Assembly (NCBI GenBank): GCA_963738205.1
Contig: CAVTVQ010000006.1
Span: forward strand, 1,426,001 to 1,490,000
Direction of reading: 5' to 3'
Source: DATFQE01 sp963738205
GTDB taxonomy: Bacteria; Actinomycetota; Thermoleophilia; Gaiellales; Gaiellaceae
DNA: 64,000 nucleotides
Shown: piece by piece, positions 56,941 through 64,000 of the stretch
Position numbering within the stretch: the stretch's first letter is position 1
Layout of the letters: each line of letters starts with the position of its first letter
Made by a program: the position numbers and the translations under genes
Notes under the pieces: generated by a model
The model's database searches: none
The model's input: the letters and a program-made list of their open reading frames with translations, nothing else
What the model was told of the DNA's origin: nothing

Positions 56941-57927
56941 TCATTTCTGCTTGGCGGCCTGGAGCACGAGCTTCTCGACGTTCACCCAGCCACGCACCTT
57001 CAGCGTCGGGCCCTGGCCCGGCTCGCCTTCGATCGTGCCGTCGGGCCAGTACTTGCGATCGCGCCGTTTGATCTCTTGCTTGCCTGAACCCTCTTTGTAC
57101 ACCCCTTTCTCCCACACGCCCTTTGTGCCCTGGCCGCCGTCGATGGTCGTCCAGACCTCGCTGTCGCCGGCCTTGCCCCACGAGTAGAAGAAACCCACGT
57201 GACCGAACTCGCCGCTCGGCTTGTGGAGGACGACGATGTCCCCCGGCTTCGGGTGGCGATGCTCCTGATCAGGGCCGGGCCACGCGATCCAAGCCTGGAC
57301 CGCTGACGCGCGCTGCTCCGCCTCCGAGTTGGCGGCGAACTTGACGGCCCCGTACATCCCGCCGACGAGGTTGCCTTTCTTCGTCATCTGGACCTTGACG
57401 CCGAGCTCCTTGTTGATGACGGCGGCCGCGTCGTCGAAGATCTTCGTCAGCGTCGTGATGCAGCTCGTCCAGCCGACGGTCGCTTTGCGCTCCGACTTGA
57501 CCGTGGCCGGCGTGAGGAACTTGTCGAACGCCTCCGTCCCTTCGATCGCCGGCGCTCCGGCGAACTGCTCGAGCACCTTGAGGATCTCGGCGCGGAATTT
57601 CGAGCCCATGCTCGGCGGGAGCTCCTCGATCGCCGCCTGCGCGGGCGCCGCCTGAGGGGACGCGGCCTCGCCTGCGTAGAGCGGGTCGTCGGCGACGTGG
57701 GCCCAATAGCCGCCGATTTCGCGCATGACCATCTGGGAGACCGCGCGGTTGCTCAGCGGCGCACCCGCCGCGACCGCCCTCGCCAGCGCGCCAAACCGGC
57801 CCGGGGCGTCCGCGACACTCGTTCCCGCGGGCACCGGCTGGCGTGGGCTGACGTCCGTCCGCGTCACCGCGTCCGTGCTCGCGGTGGCAGCACGAACGTC
57901 GGCTCCGACCCGACCAGGAGCGCCCAT
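56941..57927 (-). CDS. CHAP/NlpC-like cysteine amidase-fold protein, unknown role
   Basis: The 328-residue product starts at ATG (57927) behind a leaderless-type -10. There is no signal peptide or membrane helix. Residues 1-60 are Ala/Val/Pro-rich and probably disordered. A helical region covers ~65-140. From ~150 the pattern fits a papain-like CHAP or NlpC-type domain: GWTSCITTLTKIF (candidate Cys), PKPGDIVVLHKPSGEFGHVGFFYS (candidate His after the typical PGDIV strand), and DGGQGTKGVWEKGVY. Such folds cleave peptidoglycan or peptide amides. Lack of an export signal suggests export by another route or an intracellular role. Family assignment is tentative. Confidence 0.6.
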   Translation of the reverse strand: MGAPGRVGADVRAATASTDAVTRTDVSPRQPVPAGTSVADAPGRFGALARAVAAGAPLSNRAVSQMVMREIGGYWAHVADDPLYAGEAASPQAAPAQAAIEELPPSMGSKFRAEILKVLEQFAGAPAIEGTEAFDKFLTPATVKSERKATVGWTSCITTLTKIFDDAAAVINKELGVKVQMTKKGNLVGGMYGAVKFAANSEAEQRASAVQAWIAWPGPDQEHRHPKPGDIVVLHKPSGEFGHVGFFYSWGKAGDSEVWTTIDGGQGTKGVWEKGVYKEGSGKQEIKRRDRKYWPDGTIEGEPGQGPTLKVRGWVNVEKLVLQAAKQK

Positions 57928-57933
57928 ACACCG

Positions 57934-57939
57934 ACCCTA
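57934..57939 (-). promoter_or_regulatory. -10 box, leaderless layout
   Basis: On the minus strand TAGGGT is followed by 6 nt and the ATG at 57927. Confidence 0.4.
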
Positions 57940-57973
57940 GCCCGGCCACCGGCGGCGGGCAAGAGAGCCTCGA

Positions 57974-58046
57974 TAGCGGCGGGTGGATTCGAACCACCGA
58001 CCTGCGGGTTATGAGTCCGCCGCTCTAACCGCTGAGCTACGCCGCC
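57974..58046 (-). tRNA. tRNA-Met (anticodon CAT)
   Basis: A complete 73-nt cloverleaf is readable on the minus strand. The acceptor is GGCGGCG / CGCCGCT with a G1-U72 pair and discriminator A. The D-arm is GCTCAGCGGTTAGAGC, the anticodon loop CTCATAA, and the T-arm GGTGG TTCGAAT CCACC. The first base pair and sequence argue for elongator Met rather than initiator. A CAT anticodon could also be tRNA-Ile2 read with lysidine. CCA is not encoded. Confidence 0.93.
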
Positions 58047-58069
58047 CGGCGCGGCGAGTGTACCAACGG

Positions 58070-58378
58070 CTATCCGAGCGCCCGGACGAGCGCCGTGGAC
58101 GCGGCGGCGGCGATCACGACGACGAGGATCGGAGCGCGCAGCAGGAGTGCAAGCGCGGCCGCGCCGAGCCCGGCGGCGCGGGCGTCGAGCACCAGCTGAC
58201 GGTCGCCGGCGAAGACCTGCGTGACCACCAGCGCGGCCAGGACGGCGGGGCCGAGCAGCTCGACGACGCCGAGCAGCCGAGGCGGCAGGCTGCGGCCTCC
58301 GAGCGCCACGGGCCCGATTCCCTTGAACGCCATGGTCAGCGCGCCGACCACTGCGACGAGGATCCAGACGTCCGTCAA
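58070..58378 (-). CDS. azlD: AzlD-family membrane protein
   Basis: The product is 102 residues from TTG (58378), overlapping the azlC stop by 4 bp. It is almost entirely hydrophobic with 3-4 helices (VWILVAVVGALTMAFKGIGPVALGG, AVLAALVVTQVFAGD). The GP motif after helix 1 and LPPRLLGVVELLGPAVLAAL are typical of AzlD. It is the small partner of AzlC in branched-chain amino acid export. Confidence 0.85.
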   Translation of the reverse strand: MTDVWILVAVVGALTMAFKGIGPVALGGRSLPPRLLGVVELLGPAVLAALVVTQVFAGDRQLVLDARAAGLGAAALALLLRAPILVVVIAAAASTALVRALG

Positions 58379-59001
58379 CGCCGCCAGCCGATCAGGCACA
58401 CGGCCGCGGCGGCCACGATCGGGACGCCGGGAGGCGCCACCGGCACGAGGACGAGCGCGACGGCCGCGCCGCCGAGCGCCGCCGCGACGGCTGTCCGTGA
58501 GCGCAGCTGGGGGATCAGCAGCGCGAGGAAGAGCGCCGGAAAGGCGGCGTCGAGCCCGAGCCGCTCGGGATCGCCGAGCAGGTCGCCGGCGACCGTGCCG
58601 ATCGCGGTGCTCAGGACCCAGGCCGGGTACAGAACCAGGCCCGCGCCGAGCAGCAGTCCACGGTCGAAGCGGCCGCCGCCGCGGTTCGCGATCGCCCACG
58701 ACTCGTCGACGACGAGCTGCGCCTCGAGGAAGCGGCGCCAGGCCGGACCGTGGAAGAGCGGCGACACGGAGATGCCAATCGGGAGGTAGCGAATATTGAG
58801 CAGGACGGCGGCCGCGATCGCGGCCGCCACCGCGCCGCCTTCGTCGAGGATCGAAGCGGCCGCGAACTGCGCCGAGCCTGCAAAGGTCGTGGCCGACATG
58901 AAGATCGGCGCGAGGGTGCCCATCCCGGCCGCCTCGGCAAGCACGCCGTACGAGATGCCGAACGCTGCGACGGCGACGACGAGCGGCGCCACTCGACGCA
59001 T
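58375..59001 (-). CDS. azlC: AzlC-family branched-chain amino acid permease
   Basis: The 208-residue product starts at ATG (59001) directly after GAGGGG. The AzlC pattern is clear: PLVVAVAAFGISYGVLAEAAGM, FAGSAQFAAASIL, LLNIRYLPIGISVSPLF and DESWAIANR. Six or seven membrane helices are visible. With AzlD it should export branched-chain amino acids or analogues; substrate is inferred from the family. It follows the glycosylase gene by ~23 bp. Confidence 0.88.
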   Translation of the reverse strand: MRRVAPLVVAVAAFGISYGVLAEAAGMGTLAPIFMSATTFAGSAQFAAASILDEGGAVAAAIAAAVLLNIRYLPIGISVSPLFHGPAWRRFLEAQLVVDESWAIANRGGGRFDRGLLLGAGLVLYPAWVLSTAIGTVAGDLLGDPERLGLDAAFPALFLALLIPQLRSRTAVAAALGGAAVALVLVPVAPPGVPIVAAAAVCLIGWRR

Positions 59002-59024
59002 CCCCTCGCGGAGCGGCGACTCCT

Positions 59025-59972
59025 CTACGCGACCCAATCCCGCGTCAGGTAGAGCCAGAAGGCGAGGCCCGCGTAGCGCCCGTAGGGCTCGAAGCGGGCC
59101 ACGATCTCCTGGTCGGCCACTGCCTCGGCCCTGTTCAGCTTCGCGTACTTCGGGCGCGTCCAGGAGTCGAGGATGAGCCGTGAGTAGCGGCCGATCAGCA
59201 TCATCACGTGAGCGGCGGCGTAGGGCCCGACACCCGGGAGCGCGAGCAGCCGTCGCTCCACCTCTTCGTCGGGAAGCTCTTGGTCCGACGCCGCAGCGAG
59301 CACCTCGAGCTCGACGTCGCCGGTGACGATCGACGTGGCCAGGCTCTTCAGGTAGGCACCGCGGTAGCCGGCACGCGCGACGTCGCGGTACCACTCCTCG
59401 GGGGCGTCGGCCATGGCGGCTGGCGTCGGGAACGCTCGGCCCCGAGGGCTTTCCGCTGGTGCGCCGGCCGCGGACTCCCCGAGGTGCTCGACGAGCGCTC
59501 CGACCATCCGTTCCGTCGCCGACCACGTGCAGTTGGTCGTGCAGACGGTCTTCACGACCTCCTCGAAGACGGTGGCGCTCTGCACCATCCGGCCGGCGCC
59601 GGCCGCCGCCCACGACAGGTCGGGGTCGGCGGCGGCGAGGGTGTAGAACTCGGACAGGTCCTCGTCCAGCCGCAGGACGTGACGGACCGTCGCCTCCAGG
59701 CGCTCGAGGTCCGCAGCCGATGGTCGGCGTCCGAGGACCTCGACGGCCGCGTGCCCTGTCCGGCCCTCCGAGATCCGGAGCGTTCGGGCCGTGCGCACGG
59801 CCGGCAGCGTGATCTCCATGGTGCGCGCGTCCTCGTCGATCGCCGCCGGCGGGAGCTCGGCGACGCCGTGCGAGACGAGGGTGCGCCAGAGGTCGACAGG
59901 CTCCCCGCCCGCCCCCACCAACGGCAGTTCGAACGTCGCGGTCACGTCTTGACTTCTAACGGCTCGCGCCAT
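59025..59972 (-). CDS. HhH-GPD DNA glycosylase (AlkA/OGG-like)
   Basis: The product is 315 residues from ATG (59972), chosen because the upstream frame crosses the divergent hyuA start. The N-terminal ~100 residues form a beta-rich AlkA/OGG-type domain. VVKTVCTTNCTWSATERMV near 185 opens the helical half. The helix-hairpin-helix LLALPGVGPYAAAHVMMLIG near 265 is followed by the catalytic Asp in LILDSWTRPKYAKL. No Lys follows the hairpin as in bifunctional OGG enzymes, so a monofunctional AlkA-like glycosylase for damaged purines is more likely. Confidence 0.82.
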   Translation of the reverse strand: MARAVRSQDVTATFELPLVGAGGEPVDLWRTLVSHGVAELPPAAIDEDARTMEITLPAVRTARTLRISEGRTGHAAVEVLGRRPSAADLERLEATVRHVLRLDEDLSEFYTLAAADPDLSWAAAGAGRMVQSATVFEEVVKTVCTTNCTWSATERMVGALVEHLGESAAGAPAESPRGRAFPTPAAMADAPEEWYRDVARAGYRGAYLKSLATSIVTGDVELEVLAAASDQELPDEEVERRLLALPGVGPYAAAHVMMLIGRYSRLILDSWTRPKYAKLNRAEAVADQEIVARFEPYGRYAGLAFWLYLTRDWVA

Positions 59973-59991
59973 CCTCGTAGTCCGCGCTTCG

Positions 59992-59997
59992 TAGAGT
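59992..59997 (+). promoter_or_regulatory. -10 box of the hydantoinase operon, leaderless layout
   Basis: TAGAGT is 6 nt upstream of the GTG at 60004, in the short gap between divergent genes. Confidence 0.5.
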
Positions 59998-60003
59998 CGG
60001 GCC

Positions 60004-61770
60004 GTGGCGATCCTGGGTGTCGACGTCGGCGGCACGTTCACAGACGCCGTTCTCCTCGAGGACGGGAAGGTGCGGACCGCGAAGGTGCCGACGGGCGAGC
60101 GGCAGGAGGAATCGGTCCTTGCGGCTGCGCGCGGGGTCGGGGCCCGTGGCGTCGAGCGGTTCACACACGGGACGACCGTCGCCACCAACGCGCTGCTCGA
60201 GCGCAAAGGCGCGCGGACGGCGTTCGTCGCGACCGCCGGCTTCGAGCACTTGCTCCACCTGAGGCGGCAGGATCGTGCGCACCTCTACCGGCTATGCCTC
60301 CAGCATCCGGAGCCGCTCGTGCCGCTCGAGCGCTGTGTGGGCGTGCGCGAGCGTACGGGCCCGGACGGCGTCCTGGAGCCGCTCGAGCTCGACTCGCTGC
60401 CGAGCCTCGACGCGGAAGCGGTGGCGGTGTGCCTGCTCTTCGCCTTCCGCGATCCCGCACACGAGCGAGCGGTCGCGGCGGAGCTGCGCCGGCGGCTGCC
60501 CAGGGCGCACGTCGTCGCGTCCCACGAGGTCGCCCCCGAGTTCCGCGAGTACGAGCGCGCCTCGACCACGGCCGTCGACGCGTATCTCGGCCCGGCGGTC
60601 GCGGGCTATCTCGGTGCTCTGTCAGACGCGTGCGCGCGCGAGGACCTCCCCATCCCGTTGGTGATGCGCTCTTCGGGCGGAGTCGCGACGCTGGAGGAGG
60701 CGGCGGCGCACCCGGCGCTCGCGCTGCTGTCGGGCCCTGCGGCCGGCGTCGTCGGCGCGGCCCGGGCGGCCGCCGCGGCCGGCTTCGAGCGCGCCATCTC
60801 GTTCGACATGGGAGGCACGTCGACGGACGTGTGCCTGATCGACGGCGGCGAAGCGGAACGGTCGGGGGAGCGGGTCCTCGGCGGCTTCCCGGTGCGCCTG
60901 CCCACCGTGGACGTCCACACCGTCGGCGCGGGCGGCGGCTCGATCGCCCGCCGCGACGCAGGCGGCGCCCTGCGCGTCGGGCCGGAGAGCGCAGGCGCGC
61001 GACCCGGTCCCGCCTGCTACGGGCTCGGCGGCACCGAGCCCACGGTGACCGATGCCAACCTGCTGCTCGGGCGCCTACCCGATCGGCTCGCCGGCGGGCT
61101 CGAGCTCGACCGCGAGGCGGCCGCCCGCGCCCTCGGCGACCTCGATCCCGCGGACGTCGTCCGCGTCGTCGACGCCGAGATGCTCCGCGCGCTCAGGGTG
61201 GTCTCGGTCGAACGTGGACGAGACCCTCGCGACTGCGTGCTCGTCGCCTTCGGCGGCGCAGGCCCGCTGCACGCGTGCGCCCTCGCCGAGGAGCTGGGGA
61301 TCCGCACCGTGCTCGTCCCCGAGGCGGCCGGCGTCCTCTCGGCGCTCGGGCTGGCCGTCGCGGACGAGCGCCGGGACGCTGTCCGAACCGTGCTCGCGCC
61401 CCTCGAGGAGGCAGGCGAGCTACCCGACGAAGGCGAGGCCGACCTGCGGTATCGGGGCCAGTCCTTCGAGCTGAGCGTCCCGCTCGGTGAGCGCCTCGCA
61501 GAGCGCTTCCACGGCGCCCACGAGGAGCGCTATGGCTACGCCGACCGCGATCGCCCGATCGAGCTCGTCGCGATCCGGACCGCGGACGTCCGGCCAGGCC
61601 CGAAGGTGCGCCTCGCAGCCGCGCCCGCCCTGAACGTGGCCGGCCCGGCCGCGGTCGAACTGGACGGGTCGACGTGCTGGCTCGCTCCCGGGTGGGTGGG
61701 GGTTAGGGATGGGACCCAGGGTGGCGGACTCGTGCTCACGAAAGGTGACGAAAGGGCGCCGAAAGCGTGA
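60004..61770 (+). CDS. Hydantoinase/oxoprolinase subunit A (HyuA family)
   Basis: The 588-residue product starts at GTG. The actin/hexokinase-like ATPase fold is marked by ILGVDVGGTFTDAVLLEDGK, FTHGTTVATNALLERKGART, RSSGGVATLEEAAAHPAL, ISFDMGGTSTDVCLIDGGEA and VGAGGGSIARRD. With subunit B, such enzymes open 5-membered cyclic amides (hydantoins, 5-oxoproline) or carboxylate ketones using ATP. The C-terminal 30 residues (WLAPGWVGVRDGTQGGGLVL) are less typical. It overlaps the B-subunit gene by 4 bp. Confidence 0.92.
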   Translation: MAILGVDVGGTFTDAVLLEDGKVRTAKVPTGERQEESVLAAARGVGARGVERFTHGTTVATNALLERKGARTAFVATAGFEHLLHLRRQDRAHLYRLCLQHPEPLVPLERCVGVRERTGPDGVLEPLELDSLPSLDAEAVAVCLLFAFRDPAHERAVAAELRRRLPRAHVVASHEVAPEFREYERASTTAVDAYLGPAVAGYLGALSDACAREDLPIPLVMRSSGGVATLEEAAAHPALALLSGPAAGVVGAARAAAAAGFERAISFDMGGTSTDVCLIDGGEAERSGERVLGGFPVRLPTVDVHTVGAGGGSIARRDAGGALRVGPESAGARPGPACYGLGGTEPTVTDANLLLGRLPDRLAGGLELDREAAARALGDLDPADVVRVVDAEMLRALRVVSVERGRDPRDCVLVAFGGAGPLHACALAEELGIRTVLVPEAAGVLSALGLAVADERRDAVRTVLAPLEEAGELPDEGEADLRYRGQSFELSVPLGERLAERFHGAHEERYGYADRDRPIELVAIRTADVRPGPKVRLAAAPALNVAGPAAVELDGSTCWLAPGWVGVRDGTQGGGLVLTKGDERAPKA

Positions 61771-63245
61771 ACGTCGAACTGCAGGTGATCGGGTCGGCGC
61801 TGCGCGCCGTGTGCGAGGAGATGGGGGCGGCGCTGATCCGCTCGGCGTTCTCGGCCAACATCAAGGAGCGGCGCGACTGCTCGACGGCGCTGTTCGACGC
61901 ACGCGGACGGATGATCGCTCAGGCCGAGCACATCCCCGTGCACCTCGGCGCGATGCCGGACGCGGTCGCCGCCGTCGCCGCGTGTCACCCGGGGCCGGAC
62001 GACACCTTCGTGCTCAACGACCCCTTCGCGGGCGGCACGCACCTACCCGACATCACGCTCGTCTCGCGCACGGCGTTCGGCTTCGCGGTCACGCGCGCCC
62101 ACCACGCCGACGTCGGCGGCGCCGAGCCCGGCAGCATGCCTGCGGCCTCACGGACGCTCGCGGACGAAGGCGTCGTGATCTCCCCGACGAGGCTCGACCC
62201 GGCGAAGCTCGAGCGGCTCGTCGCGCAGATGCGCAACCCAGACGAGCGGCGCGGCGACCTACGGGCACAGCTCGCCGCGCAAGCCGTCGCCCGCAGGCGG
62301 ATCGACCAGCTAAGCGAGCGCTACGGGCCGGATCGCGTCCGCGCCGCCATGGACGAGCTCTACGCCTACTCGGAGCGGCTTGTGCGCGCCACCGTCGCCG
62401 AGCTGCCCGACGGGCGCTTCCAGGCCGAGGACGTGCTCGAGACGGGCGAGGGAGCCCTGCAGATCCGCGCTGCCGTCACCGTCGCCGGTGCGGAGATCGA
62501 CATCGACTTCGCCGGCACCGCGCCGCAGCACGAGGGCAACCTCAACTGCCCGCTCGCGGTCACGCGCTCGGCGTGCTTCTTCGTCGTGCGCTGCCTGGCC
62601 GGCCCGGACCTGCCGGCCTCCGGCGGGGCGTTCGCTCCCGTGGCCGTGCGCGCTCCGGAAGGCTCGCTCGTGAACGCGCGACCACCCGCTGCGGTGGCGG
62701 CAGGGAACGTGGAGACGTCCTCGCGCATCGTCGACGTCGTCTTCGGGGCCTTCGCCCAGGCGGTCGCGGTACCCGCGCAAGGACAGGGAACGATGAACAA
62801 CCTCACGTTCGGCAACGACCGCTTCACCTACTACGAGACGATCGGCGGCGGTCAGGGCGCTTGCCCCGACGCGGACGGTCCGTCCGGCGTCCACGTGGCG
62901 ATGTCGAACACGCTTTCGACACCGGCGGAGGCGCTCGAGCTCGGCTATCCCCTTCGGGTGGAGCGGCACGAGCTTCGCCTCGGCTCGGGCGGCGGCGGCC
63001 GCTTCCGCGGCGGCGACGGCGTCGTCCGCGAGCTGCGCGTGCTCGAGCCCTGCCGGCTTTCGCTGCTGACCGAACGCCGCGCCCACGCGCCACGAGGCGC
63101 TGCCGGGGGTGACCCGGGCGCGGCAGGGCGCAACCTCGTCAACGGGCGAGAGGTGCCGGCGAAGGCGACGCTCGACCTCCAGGCGGGCGACGTCATCAGG
63201 ATCGAGACGCCCGGCGGCGGCGGCTTTGGCGCTAGCGAGGCGTGA
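61767..63245 (+). CDS. Hydantoinase/oxoprolinase subunit B (HyuB family)
   Basis: The 492-residue product starts at GTG. The HyuB signatures are in order: ALIRSAFSANIKERRDCSTALFDA, VLNDPFAGGTHLPDITLVS, RAHHADVGGAEPGSMPA, VETSSRIVDVVFGAFAQAVAVPAQGQGTMNN-type text and YYETIGGGQGACPDADGPSGVHVAMSNTLSTPAE. Subunit order, overlap and lengths are standard for the two-subunit enzyme. The substrate is unknown; the next gene is an MFS transporter on the other strand. Confidence 0.92.
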   Translation: MNVELQVIGSALRAVCEEMGAALIRSAFSANIKERRDCSTALFDARGRMIAQAEHIPVHLGAMPDAVAAVAACHPGPDDTFVLNDPFAGGTHLPDITLVSRTAFGFAVTRAHHADVGGAEPGSMPAASRTLADEGVVISPTRLDPAKLERLVAQMRNPDERRGDLRAQLAAQAVARRRIDQLSERYGPDRVRAAMDELYAYSERLVRATVAELPDGRFQAEDVLETGEGALQIRAAVTVAGAEIDIDFAGTAPQHEGNLNCPLAVTRSACFFVVRCLAGPDLPASGGAFAPVAVRAPEGSLVNARPPAAVAAGNVETSSRIVDVVFGAFAQAVAVPAQGQGTMNNLTFGNDRFTYYETIGGGQGACPDADGPSGVHVAMSNTLSTPAEALELGYPLRVERHELRLGSGGGGRFRGGDGVVRELRVLEPCRLSLLTERRAHAPRGAAGGDPGAAGRNLVNGREVPAKATLDLQAGDVIRIETPGGGGFGASEA

Positions 63246-64000
63246 GGCGCAGCTCAGGCGGGATCCGTGGCTCGAGCGCGAGGGTGCCGAGCCCGGCGGC
63301 CAGGCATGTGGCCGCGGCCAGCACCCAGAGGGCGTTCGGCGCGCGGTCGAGCACGAGGCCGCCGACCGCCGGCCCGACCGCGAAGCCGGCCTCCCAGGAC
63401 AGGGTCGAGAACGCCATGTAGCGCCCGCGCAGCCGTTCCGGGGCCAGATCGGCGACGAGGGCGCCCTGGTTCGGCCCGTGGAAGCACTCGCCGATGCCGA
63501 AGACGACCGCGCCGACGCAGAACACGAGCGCGGCCGTCGTGCCGTCGAACGAGAGCCCACCGGCCAGCACGATCAGCCACGCAACCGCCCAGATGACGGT
63601 CATCGCCGCGAGCGCCCGCATCCGCCGCCGCCCCTCGAGCAGCTTCACAAGCGGTAGCTGCGCGAGCACGATCGCGAGCGTGTTGACGAAGAAGATCACT
63701 CCGATCCAGCGCTCGCTGACGCCCGCCTCGTTCTTCGCGTACACGGGCAGCAGCTCGAACATCGCGTAACCCGCGGCGACGAAGAGCACATTGAGTCCGA
63801 CCACGCCGAGGAACACCCGGTCGCGGAGCACTTCGAGGTAGCGGCCCGGGGGAGCGCCGTCCCGGCTGGGTAGCGGCGGGTCGGGAACGAACCAGAGCAC
63901 GCCGATGAAGACGAGGAACGTCGCGGCGTCGAGGGCGAACAGCACGGTATAGCTCGAGGCGCTCTGAGTCGTGGCGATCAGGCCGCCGCTCAGCCCGCCG
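63232..64000 (-). CDS. MFS transporter, N-terminus beyond the window
   Basis: The last ~255 residues are visible; the frame continues past 64000 (GGLSGGLIATTQSASSYTVL, then LFALDAATFLVFIGVLWFVP). About seven membrane helices remain, with LVKLLEGRRRMRAL between helices and ERLRGRYMAFSTLSWEAGFAVGPAVGGL near the C-terminus, typical of MFS_3/DHA1 efflux proteins. The substrate is unknown. Its 3' end overlaps the hydantoinase B gene by 14 bp (convergent). Confidence 0.85.
   Translation of the reverse strand, partial: GGLSGGLIATTQSASSYTVLFALDAATFLVFIGVLWFVPDPPLPSRDGAPPGRYLEVLRDRVFLGVVGLNVLFVAAGYAMFELLPVYAKNEAGVSERWIGVIFFVNTLAIVLAQLPLVKLLEGRRRMRALAAMTVIWAVAWLIVLAGGLSFDGTTAALVFCVGAVVFGIGECFHGPNQGALVADLAPERLRGRYMAFSTLSWEAGFAVGPAVGGLVLDRAPNALWVLAAATCLAAGLGTLALEPRIPPELRLTPR

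Overview
The window is high-GC DNA from an actinobacterium. GTG and TTG starts, zinc-binding forms of S4, S14 and L36, Ku, EF-Tu with a GHIDHGKTT P-loop and several probably leaderless genes all fit Actinomycetota. A deep lineage such as Thermoleophilia (Gaiella-like) is my best guess; that is inference from resemblance, not a database result.

Layout. 1-20.8 kb is a mosaic of short housekeeping units: a truncated membrane HD/HD-GYP protein, a LuxR-type regulator, a CaiB-like CoA-transferase, a secreted beta-propeller/lysyl-oxidase fusion, stomatin-NfeD, HAD, MFS, tRNA-Pro, Nif3, an alpha/beta hydrolase, a small gene behind a terminator-bearing leader, Ku, an acyl-CoA synthetase, two secreted coiled-coil envelope enzymes (one frameshifted), a NarL-type response regulator, a PBP4-type carboxypeptidase, LigA, a HAD phosphatase and TruA. 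21.6-42.4 kb is one continuous minus-strand ribosomal supercluster. In transcription order it reads rpsL-rpsG-fusA-tuf / rpsJ-rplC-rplD-rplW-rplB-rpsS-rplV-rpsC-rplP-rpmC-rpsQ / rplN-rplX-rplE-rpsN-rpsH-rplF-rplR-rpsE-rpmD-rplO-secY-adk-map / rpmJ-rpsM-rpsK-rpsD-rpoA-rplQ. infA is missing from its usual place between map and rpmJ. 42.6-44.9 kb is a plus-strand island (diguanylate cyclase, then a REP-associated-type transposase with inverted repeats) between that cluster and rpoC. 45-56.9 kb is rpmG-secE-nusG-rplK-rplA-[L10 leader]-rplJ-rplL-rpoB-rpoC on the minus strand. 56.9-64 kb holds a CHAP/NlpC-like protein, tRNA-Met, azlC-azlD, a DNA glycosylase, a hydantoinase A/B pair and a truncated MFS exporter.

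The most unusual signal is a family of four dispersed elements of about 165 nt (12591-12756, 21459-21625, 29199-29360, 36119-36286). Each is a long imperfect hairpin. All four share a conserved asymmetric core (AAGGACGCAGGGAGC opposite GCGACYGAGGACGC), while the stems differ in sequence but stay paired through compensatory changes. All four lie in the same orientation, every wobble I found is G-U on the plus strand, and each copy fills its intergenic gap almost exactly. Two copies sit inside ribosomal operons and cover the ribosome binding sites of rplR and rplB. I do not recognise this element.

Secondary themes are long acidic Ala/Glu/Pro tails on six ribosomal proteins (extreme in S17), a recurrent leaderless promoter layout (-10 box, about 6 nt, start codon), and a shared TTTGCTACC-type -10 region at ribosomal promoters.
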